Shown piece after piece: positions 54,995-64,000 of a DNA stretch of 64,000 nucleotides. How positions within the stretch are numbered: the stretch's first letter is position 1; each line of letters starts with the position of its first letter. Both the position numbers and the translations under genes were made by a program. Where the stretch lies: the NCBI GenBank assembly GCA_963576565.1, contig OY755039.1, positions 134,188,095 through 134,252,094 on the forward strand, written 5' to 3'. This stretch comes from Aspidapion aeneum (taxonomy: Eukaryota > Arthropoda > Insecta > Coleoptera > Brentidae). Under the pieces are notes generated by a model. The model was not told where the DNA came from, did no database searches, and saw only the letters and a list, made by a program, of their open reading frames with translations.

Positions 54995-57900
54995 CCAAAC
55001 AAGCTGAAAACTACCTTTTATTACCAGAATCTATATTGGTAGAAATTGGTCTATTTTTTATGAAAATAAAAGCATCAATGAAGGATCTTGAACGTTCCTA
55101 ACTCGCTTGTAACAAGCTGTACAAATAACAGTAGGTACCTAAATGCTTGTATGCGCTACTTTAACCTACGAATCTATTTTTTATATATGTATCTTATTAA
55201 ATAAAGCTCTCTAAAATGTTTATAACTAAATTAATTATTAAGGAAAAACATTATATAATAATCCTAATACCGATGTGACGGTACGATGCACATTTTCTTG
55301 CTTATTACTTTTAATCTAAAAGACGTAAAAATGTCTTTGATACATCATAATACTGTATGAATAGCAAGATTTTAAAGTCATAAAAAAGTAGGTGCTGCGC
55401 GACCCAAATAAAAGTTTGTTTTACCAAAATCTATGTCTTATTAAATGTCTTCAATTTTGCTAACCCATCATCGATTCGAGCTTTAAATTTTACCAAATCT
55501 AACAAAAATTTAAAAATTTTTATATTTCGAATATCTTTAAATATATAGGGTGGACCCAATTAGAAATTTTTAATTGTCCATTGATGTCAAAATTAACATT
55601 CTTTAAAAATTTAATATGTCGAAATATGACGTTTATAGTATAATATATATTTTTAAATAAAACACATAGTATATTGTTATTTTTTTTTAAGGGGGCAAAC
55701 TTCGTCCGAAAACTTAACATTTGACAACACTGATATCGCGTTTTTTGCCCAAATCTTTGTTCTAATAGAAATAGAAAACCAGAAAGCGGAACGCGTCGAA
55801 ATTTTGAGGGGTAGTTTTTTAAAGCATTTTTAACAACCGTATCTTAGCAGTTTTTCGCGAAATCATTTTATTCAAAAGATAAAAAAAGTTATGGCTAAAA
55901 CACAACAAATATTTCAAAACAATGTTTGGCATTTCATTAGCCTAAGTGTGTTATAGAAAACGGTAGCGAAATTGTTTCGATTTTTGTATTTTTTGGAAAT
56001 GTACAAAAGAAAATCAAAAATCTAACAAGATACGTTTGAAGATTTTTAAAAAATCTTGCATATGAACAGAAATAATGTTTCAACTAGTTTTTTATAGAAG
56101 AGATCTATTAGGATTTACAAAAGCGTGCTTATTTTTATATTTGATGCAGGACACCAAATCAGACAAGAGCCATCAACCTCTTGACTGAAGCGCCACCCCC
56201 ATATACCGGGGCCAAGTCAATTCGATTGAGAAAATTTAACTAAGATCACGTGACCCGGATTTTCACAATTTTAGATATTTTGAAAAAATAAAATATCGTT
56301 TAAATAAAGTTAAATGATTATAAGTATGTATTTAAAGACATACAATTTTTTCTATTTAGAAAACGTTTTTTTAAGGGCTGGCCATAGCGTAACAAATAAA
56401 ATCACGGGATTACGAACCAATTTATAAGATAGTTTTTGATAATTAGTATATTGCTCAGTTAACAGAAGCTTGTGCTTAACTTCGCTGAGTTAAAAATAAA
56501 GCCCTTTTCATTTATTTATTTATTTATTACATAACAAGAGAAGAAAGTGACAAATTTCATACAATCGTGAGAAAGTTACTTTCTGTCGAGTTATGGACGC
56601 TATTTTTCCTACGAACACTGTTGAACTATACTAATTTTTGTAAAAATTGGTGTTTAATTTTGCGTAAATCAAATGAAACTGCTTTTCCGCACGTGTGGGA
56701 AAGTAGTTTGCAACACATGTGCGAAAAAGTATTGTGACAGTTAAACACTTGTGCGAAAAAATTTCTGCACACGGATGAAATTTGATGTTTTCTGAGGATG
56801 CAAATGATGTAAAATCCAACATTTTCATACGTGGTCGCAGGAAATAGTAACTTACCTAACCAGTGCGGAAGATGCACACACATTCGTTAAGTATGTAGGT
56901 GAAATATTTTTTCTACGAGGTTGTGGAAACAAAAATAAAGTACGACAATAAAAACAACCTATTTATTATATTTAATTTACAATGATTGCCGAAAACTTTA
57001 CTTCTTATCACAGAACACCAAGGGGGCTTCGTATCCTGTGCAGCATCTGTGGATTGGGAGATTTTCGTTTTTATATTCTGGATCAATGATATCGGAAGGT
57101 CTTTAAATATATTTTGCTCTGGATGTATTTGGAGGCAGGCTCATAGTAACATTATGTGTTCCATCCTATTGTAACTAAGTCTTCTTCGGGATTATCGGTT
57201 TTTTCTATCACAGTAAATAAACAGTTTTTTCTATTTTTATTTATAAGATGAAATGTCATCCCCTGGTTTTTGACAAAAAAATAGGCTTTGTTATTTACTC
57301 TATTCTTTTATTTTTTTTGTTGCTATTGAAAAACTAGCCGCCCACTTGTGTTTTAGGCAAAAATTAACGTCAAACTCAAAATGTGTTGTTTTTAGGCCCA
57401 CAATTTAGAAACCGAATAGGTGTCCCTAGGACTCTAATATGTAGTGCCACCTATTGACTGATATTTAAATATTTTGCCTTGTTGTCTTTTGCTTAAAAAA
57501 TTGGCTGAATCGAATTTGTCGCCTTAAATCTACTAAAATTCCTTTTTTAAAAATACGAGTACATAACACTCTTTTGCTTAACGGTTTATGAGATAATACC
57601 AGTTCATTTTAATAAAATGCATGAACAGGATTTGCAATGTAACAACCGAATATCTAACAAAATTGTATGTCATTGCATTGTTTTTCTATGAAAATAACAT
57701 ATTTATGCATTGCTTTATGGAAGCTGCCCGAATATATTTTGTTAGATATTGGGTTGTTGCATCGCAAATTCTGTTAATGCATTTTCTTAAAATTTGACGC
57801 TTGATAATTTATAAAGCGTTATAGAAAAACACACTATGTGTGAGTGGTATTAGTGGAAATATAAGTTTTGTACACTTGGTATTTAATTTAAAAATATATA

Positions 57901-60205
57901 AAACTTGTACTCATCGCGTACATTATAAACTTCATATTTGACAGAAGTGCTGTCAAATATGCGAAAAGTTTCCATCTTTTAAATGCTTTTTGTTTTGTGC
58001 CTCTCAGGAATGACAGCAAAAAACTTTTCTACGGGGAACGTTTTCAAAATAATAAAAGACCCTATACAGTATTAAGCTGACCTAAAAATCCTAGGTAGAT
58101 AGCCATAATTATTAAAACTGGGTGGATAACGTAAAAAGAAAAAACAAATATTTTAGTTTGTATTATAATTTGGCTGACAATTTAAAATTCTAAATTGTAG
58201 ATACCTATACAGGGTGCTACATCATTGAATGGCCAGTATTGCGATTATCTTATTCATTCCATTGAAAAAATCTGAAAAATTAAACAAAATTCGAAATAAT
58301 CATTTTTGTTTCTTACTGGCAGTAGTTCAAAGTAGAAAGAATACTAGAAATTTTAGTTCCTTGATTTATATTTATAGCACCCTATATCTATATTTGTTAA
58401 CGGACACCTCTTAATTTTATTAAATACGTTTTAAAAACGATAAAAAAGAAAAGCTTGAATACCAATGTTTATTTCTTTAAGTAATTGTGAGTTTTTTGTG
58501 CGATTTTCAAATAAGAACCACCACCCCTATTTCTCAACCCGCAGTACAAATGTCAAAATTTAACAAACCGCTAAAACAGATGTTCCTGTATTTGGCCAGT
58601 AGATATTTTCTAAAAATTTTCAGACCTCTGCTGCTTTTCCTTTTTATTTAAATATAGAATTTGTTTTTAAAATTTCACCACCATTTTTACCTTTAGATAA
58701 AATATTTTAAAAATCTTTCCTAAAATGTGTCTACCTTAAAAATCCGAAATTTCTCCCAATTTTCATGTTTATAGGTCAATTATTGGTATAAGCTAGGGGT
58801 GGGTAGATTTTGTGGAAAGTGTATATTGGGAATTGTATATAAATTGTCAAATTTTAAAAGGTGCAAGATCATATCAATCTACCATTCATGGTGTCATCAT
58901 TAGGAAGCTTACACTTGAAAACGGTTTGAGACACGTCGCGTTTAAAATAAATAAAGATAATCCTCCGAAGTTTTATTTCTACTCAATCATTGTCTACGTG
59001 TTTTAAACAAACAATTTTATTTATCAGGCGATGTTCAACATTTTACATTGGCTGACTCCACACTGCGACGTTCCTATCAACGGTGTCTCCAACTTCTCGA
59101 GAAAATTCTTTACCAGTGAAAATTCCAACTTTTGACAAAACAGAGTTATTGATATCGAAAATATATCGTTTTATTTCATTTTTTCTATTATTATTTTAAA
59201 ATATATTGATATCGGATTTCGAATAGTGATGGACAAAACGGTTTTTTTCAAATAACAGGGAAAGCAGTCGCTGCTTATTCAAAATAGCAGCTTTCAAAAA
59301 GCTGCTTTAATCTAACAGTTTTGCACCACAATTGATGTTTTAGAAATATGCCTGGGAAAAGATGTGATGTAAAGAAATAAAAAAAATATTCTGATCTGCA
59401 AGCTCCCAACTGTTCGGAAAAAATTTAAAGACGTTTTAAGACTTAATTATTTTCCAACCTTCTACTGACAACTTTATTTTTTCCCATTGTAAACTGCTAT
59501 CTTAAAAAGCAGATTTTTATTATATTTAAAAGCTTCATCGCTTAATAGCAATTTAGGTACTAAAAAGCAAGCAAAAAAAAATATCGACAGTTAGAACTTT
59601 GTTAAACTTGAGATCAGACTGCAAACTTATAAAATTCGAGCGGTGCCGATAAAGCACAATTAGATAATTGAAACACCTGCTGTACTGACTACACTACATT
59701 TTTTTACGATACTCCCACGCTCCCACCTCTTTACTATAAGTTTAAAAACTATCCAACTAGTAAGTTTTGTAGGAACTAAATTCTCTACAAAATCTATTGT
59801 TAAAACTTTTTGCTTGGAAAACAGTATTGCGAATAGTTAATAACGTGTAAAGTAAAAAACAACAACGATTTGGCTACGCACGTCATTTTAGTCATTTTTG
59901 TGCTTTCCCTAGCTCCGTTACTATTGACTGTAGAACAACAGTGGTACCACCAGACTGTAAATAATTTTATCCTCTGCAAAATTTTATATAACTTTTCTTG
60001 CAACTTTGTGCATTGGAACGGAACTACAAGAAAAATAATAAAAAAAGTACCAATTTACGGAAGGTGATGGCGGGGGCAAAACTAAATTCTCGACCTATAA
60101 GACATATCCAAAATTGAGAACTACCGGAGCTTTTATAGGGGAATTCCCCTGTTTTACCCAACTGCAGCACGGTGAAAGGAAGAATAATGTTTTTGGCTTG
60201 GGATA
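54995..60205. other. No gene recognised
   Basis: About 5.2 kb of AT-rich sequence, including a repeat copy at 56456-56545. Several 60-85-codon frames are present on both strands, none with a recognised domain, and base composition does not change across them. Confidence 0.45.
56456..56545 (-). repeat. Dispersed repeat with AAAT run and AGCGAAGTTAAGC block
   Basis: On the minus strand 'aataaataaataaat' is followed by 'gggctttatttttaactcag' and 'cgaagttaagcacaagct'. The + strand copy at 60762-60835 has the same blocks in the same order. The second block has a faint likeness to a 5S rRNA segment, too short to call. Confidence 0.7.
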
Positions 60206-60207
60206 TG

Positions 60208-60452
60208 TATAGTTCAAATTATACCCATTTGTAATGACGTCATTTTTGTTTATCTTTGTTTAGTATATTATAAACAGCGGTGACAATAAACTTTTTAAAA
60301 AAGTAGTGTCTATGATTTAAATAGGTAGGTAATTGGTTATGTGAAGTATCCGTCACTGTCAATCAAAAAACATTGATTGGCAAAAATATCTACGCCATAC
60401 GTTTTTTTCTCGCCTGGTGACGTCATTACAAATGCGTATAATTTAGACTATA
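60208..60452. mobile_element. 245-bp TA-flanked MITE, family 1, copy 2
   Basis: Identical in length and nearly identical in sequence to 7038-7282, in the same orientation, with the same 35-bp terminal inverted repeats that include TGACGTCA. Confidence 0.9.
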
Positions 60453-60761
60453 GGTATGTAAATATGTTTGACGAAAAAGGTGTCGTTAAATTATCACTGA
60501 TCCCGAATGTGCTATAGACTATATTTTTTTTTATCAAGTCAATATGGCGGTCGTCAGACGCCATTTTGTCACATGATGTCGACTTTAAGGCATACAAATT
60601 ACTTAATTTAAGGCGATTTTATTGAAATGCCTTTGATAACACATTGCAAATGTTCTCTAATTTGCTATAATTACTTTGTAGTCCTCCTTGCTCCCAGCAA
60701 TCTTTCATCCTGTCATTCCCCTCACCCTCTTAAAAAACCATATCCGCATAATTTTATCAAA

Positions 60762-60840
60762 TAAATAAATAAATAAAAAGGACTTTATTTTATACTCAGC
60801 GAAGTTAAGCTTGAAGCTTTTGTTAGCTGAGGTTTAAATT
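60762..60840 (+). repeat. Second copy of the AAAT / AGCGAAGTTAAGC repeat
   Basis: Matches the complement of 56456-56545, including 'ctcagcgaagttaagc' followed by 'aagctt'. Confidence 0.7.
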
Positions 60841-61133
60841 TTACATTATTATCCTAAGACAGTCTTACAAAAACGTTAATAAACAAAAAACAAAAATAAA
60901 GTGTGATTTCAAAAATTCTGTCTGGACACGCGTTCAGACTTTTTTCCAACACCATTGTACTAGTTTCCTCCCTCTCTTGCCCACCATCTCTAAATGAAAG
61001 GTAACACTCTTCGCTTCCGTAGGAAATCTACACGTACTTCCGGGTAACGCTAAATGAATGGTAAATGCATAGTGCTTTCTATAAGGCTCAATTGAACCTA
61101 AAAGTTGAAAAAAAAAATAAAAATAAAAAAAAC

Positions 61134-61175
61134 ACCCAACTGCTAAATCTACTTGTAACTACTAGTCGCAGTTCG

Positions 61176-61229
<54 letters not shown>

Positions 61230-62275
61230 CGGTTTCACAACGTTTTACGTCTTCCGATATCCAATCTCCACTCGTTTCTGTTTCTTATTCTTATTTCACT
61301 GTCTATTCCTTCTCTCCAGCTTCTCCTTGGCCGTCCTCGTTTTCTTCGGCCAGTTGGTTTCCATTGTAGTATTTGTTTAGGTAGTCTTTCATCATTCATT
61401 CTTTGTACATGTCCGTACCACACTAGTTGTTTTGTTCTTATATCAGCCACTAAAGTACGTTCACCCACTGTCATAATGTCTCTTATTCTTTGATTTGTAA
61501 CTCTTTCTCATTTTGATTTCCCTGCTGCTCTTCTCCAATAGTCCATCTCCGTAGCGGAAAGCATTTTTTCTGTTCTATCCTTGATTGGCCATACTTCTGA
61601 GCCGTATGTAATAATACTTTTTACAATGGTGTTATATATAAGCTTTTTGTTATGTTTTGATATACTTTGGTCCCAAATTATTCCATTTAATAAAGTTATT
61701 GCTTTTTTTCCTTGTACGTTTCGATCTTTTATAGATTTGTCTAGTGTTCCGTCAGCTGTAATTTTTAGACCTAAGTATTTATACGCATCACAGGACTGAA
61801 TTCGCTGCCCGGTATTTAAGATTAGATCCTGTTTCATTCCACCGATACACATATACTCTGTCTTATTGAGATTAACCTCTAGTCCCCACTTATTGTACTC
61901 TTCTATTAGTTTTCGTGTCATATATTCGAGGTCGTCATAATCCTGAGCCACTACTATCTGATCATCGGCGAGACAGAAAGTATACAAGGTGGTTTCGTCC
62001 AACGGAATTCCCATGTTTTGGCATTTTATCTTCCATACTTTAAGAACTTGTTCCAAGTATATCTTGAAGAGCGTAGGCGAGATACAGCAACCTTGTTTAA
62101 GACCTTTATTTACTTGAAACAGTTGGGTACAAAATTACTCAATAACCTGATTCATGAAAAAACAAAAAGTCCGCTTTGGGCATCAAAACTTAAAGCATGT
62201 CGTACATTATAGGTATACCTATCAATTTTGTACCCAACTGCGACTAGTAGGTACAAGTAGATTTAGCAGTTGGGT
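61134..62275. mobile_element. MITE with 52-bp inverted repeats, split by RTE copy 2
   Basis: The right inverted repeat (62224-62275, AATTTTGTACCCAACTG then CGACTAGTAG...) is complementary to a left arm that is now in two parts: 61134-61180 and 62120-62136. Joining these at the duplicated CAGTTSGGTACA restores the full arm. The original MITE, about 190 bp, therefore predates the LINE insertion. Confidence 0.85.
61181..62119 (-). mobile_element. 5'-truncated RTE-type LINE, copy 2, with 12-bp target duplication and TA tail
   Basis: CAGTTCGGTACA (61169-61180) and CAGTTGGGTACA (62120-62131) flank it with one mismatch. A TA tail (61181-61226) lies at the 3' end. The minus strand reads FKIYLEQVLKVWK-type text, FCLADDQIVVAQDYDDLEYM (here LADDQ), YKYLGLKITADGTLDKSIKD, TYGSEVWPIKDRTEKML and DYWRRAAGKSK, then a stop where copy 1 has Arg. 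The text resumes as ERVTNQRI, QLVWYGHVQRMNDERLPKQI, GRPRRSWREG and RLDIGRRKTL. A 27-bp deletion removes the GLDDELWAN segment. Confidence 0.9.
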
Positions 62276-62279
62276 ATTT

Positions 62280-62999
62280 TTTTTTAAAAATTTTATTGGT
62301 ATCTTTTCATTGTTGCTGCTGCGCAAGTTTTTAATATGTGCTTACATTTTAAATAAAGAAGAACGAGACAGATCGCGGCGCGTACCCAGGATCTTATCAA
62401 TGAAAATATTTTAAAGAAGTGTCACTTTGCCCTAATATGAAAATATTAAAAATCTGAAGGCAAATCCTTTTATACTGCCGCCACAGCAGGGCTTAAAGGC
62501 CTGCGAATTAGCATGAAAATGCTTAAATTTGACAGTTGAATGCCGGAGACGGTTTGAAAAACGCCTACAGAAACGAACAAAATATATTGTACACCATTCA
62601 TACTCTTTCGTAATATAGTAAGCCAATTATTATTGTGTTGAACACTGGACCACAATTATATCGACGTAGAACCCGTACCCAGAGGGCCTCGATAGATTGT
62701 GACAGTTGTTTTATAGTTCAAGCAAGATTCGGGAAAATCCACTTTCAAGAAGCATTTTATATTACTTTTTGGCAAATGGGCAATTCCCCCTATTTTGACC
62801 CCGCTGAATCCGAATATCCCTGTTGCCAACTCGAAATATTGACAGGGGCTGAGATATTAAAGATGGCGGCCAAAATGGCGGCGAAATTTTAAATTGCCGC
62901 TGGAAAGCCCAAATTGTCACAGGTGTACATTCAAAATATATATTTGTATAATTAAAAAATAATAACATATTATTTTTTTTAATGGCTGCAAAAACCTCC
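62280..62999. other. No gene seen
   Basis: AT-rich sequence with short frames and an ATGGCGGCC-rich patch at 62860-62885. No family recognised. Confidence 0.4.
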
Positions 63000-63039
63000 A
63001 AAAACCCCCCCAGACCCCCCAAAATCTGAAAGTTTGAGG

Positions 63040-63620
63040 TTTTTTCAAATTTTCTTAAAAACTAAGCTTTGTAGATTTATTGTAGACAATAAAATTCCCT
63101 TTTCAACATGGTATAACTTAATAAAGTTTGACTAATAACAAGCTCTCCAGCGGCGTCCGTTAATTCAAGTAATTAAAAAAAGTTGAAAAAATACCTATGT
63201 TTTTTCCAAGTTTATTTAATTTTTTTAAAAACTAATATCTACAGAAAACCATTACCATATTACATTTTGGTATACTTAATAAAATTTCCTTCAAAATGAC
63301 GTATAACATGATTTTATAAATAAAACTTCAGGGGCATCCGTAAATTAAATTAATTTTGAAAAAACAGAAAATAAACCATTTTTGTTACACGTTTTATCTA
63401 ATTTTCTCAAAAACTAAGCTTTTGGGGGTGATTTCAACAAATCATTAAAAAAAACATGTTTTTCATAGGTTTTATTCAATTTTCATAAAAACCAAGCTCT
63501 TTATCAGAAAACGTGTTCTATACTTCGTCATAGCCAATAAAATTTCCTTTCAAACGATGTATAACGAAGTGGAAGTTATTTAATATTCACCGCTCCAGTG
63601 GTGTTCTTAATTTAAAGAAA
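63040..63620. repeat. Diverged tandem repeat of about 180 bp, three units
   Basis: The words 'aattttctcaaaaactaagct' (variants near 63050, 63225 and 63400), 'aataaaatttccttt' and 'atgtataac' recur in the same order. The units are much diverged, so this is an old array. Confidence 0.6.
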
Positions 63621-63691
63621 CTATTTAAGATCAATCCAAACTAATCAATTTTGTGTCTTATTAGCTTTTCGGTGGATAATAAAGAGCGGCG

Positions 63692-63835
63692 GATAAAAGG
63701 TCGAAAGTACAAAAGGTCGAAAAAATAAGGTGGAAGGTACAAAAGGTCGAAAAAACAAAAGGTCGAAAATGCAAAAGGTCGAAAGTACAAAAGATCAAAA
63801 AACAAAAGGTCGAAAGTTCAAAAGGTCGAAAGTAT
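63692..63835. repeat. Minisatellite of AAAAGGTCGAAAGTAC-like units
   Basis: About nine units of 11-16 bp built on AAAAGGTCGAAA, alternating GTAC, AATAC and short A-run variants. The minus-strand frame crossing it (Phe-Ser/Asp-Leu-Thr repeats) is an artefact. Confidence 0.9.
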
Positions 63836-64000
63836 GAGTACCTAATTATGATTATGCTCCCCCCAAACCGTTGCATAAGATTCACCACTTTATTTTTGGT
63901 TCCATATGCTTAAAAAAATAACCAAAAACACCTGTGTCAAAGTTACTACTGTTACTTTCTGCACAAAAATATTGCTTAGGGGGGGCCATGGCCTCTCCCC

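Noticed and set aside
56456..60840. 5S-rRNA-derived SINE
   Set aside because: The shared AGCGAAGTTAAGC block is too short and the rest does not match 5S rRNA; kept only as an unnamed repeat.

Overview
The window looks like AT-rich nuclear DNA from an insect with a large, transposon-filled genome. The repeat families would fit a beetle, but the sequence does not settle the order. It contains one short host-gene exon, no tRNA or rRNA gene, and no operon-like organisation. Nearly everything else that can be recognised is a transposable element, a piece of one, or a tandem repeat. The host exon (6727-6810, + strand, 84 bp, clean splice sites on both sides) encodes a piece of the C-terminal coiled coil of a Dachshund (dac/DACH) family nuclear protein. 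The simplest reading is that the surrounding tens of kilobases are dac introns.

The most notable content is RNA-level. Two unrelated repeat families carry hammerhead self-cleaving ribozyme motifs. Family A is present at 1-228, at 13441-13595 on the minus strand, and as a 514-bp tandem dimer at 32683-33759. Three of its four copies have every helix and core nucleotide of a type I hammerhead; the fourth is weakened. Family B is a 274-bp unit, one copy inverted and three direct, at 36884-38038. It is inserted with a 15-bp target duplication into a RAG1/Transib-like transposase pseudogene, and it has hammerhead-like cores with one extra nucleotide. Tandem-unit organisation, inverted flanking copies and ribozymes are hallmarks of Penelope-like element terminal repeats and animal retrozymes.

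Layout: 1-6.7 kb holds family A copy 1, a hairpin-ended Helentron-like element bearing about 262 perfect TGTC units, and a decayed RTE-type LINE. 6.7-14 kb holds the dac exon, several MITEs, fragments of a THAP-domain gene family, an element with six copies of a TACGTGTGTGAC motif, and family A copy 2. 14-24 kb holds a hAT transposase remnant, a hAT-like MITE, a Tigger-like element split by a foldback array, and a second foldback array. 24-34 kb holds MITEs, a tRNA-derived SINE and the family A dimer. 34-40 kb holds the nested RAG1/Transib-like pseudogene and an RTE endonuclease fragment. 40-64 kb holds a mariner remnant, LINE fragments, two 5'-truncated RTE copies with AT-repeat tails and target duplications, and more MITEs.

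Many insertions can be read at base resolution from target-site duplications (2, 7-8, 9, 12, 13 and 15 bp), which lets the order of nesting be reconstructed. All protein and family names come from recognition by eye; no database search was run.
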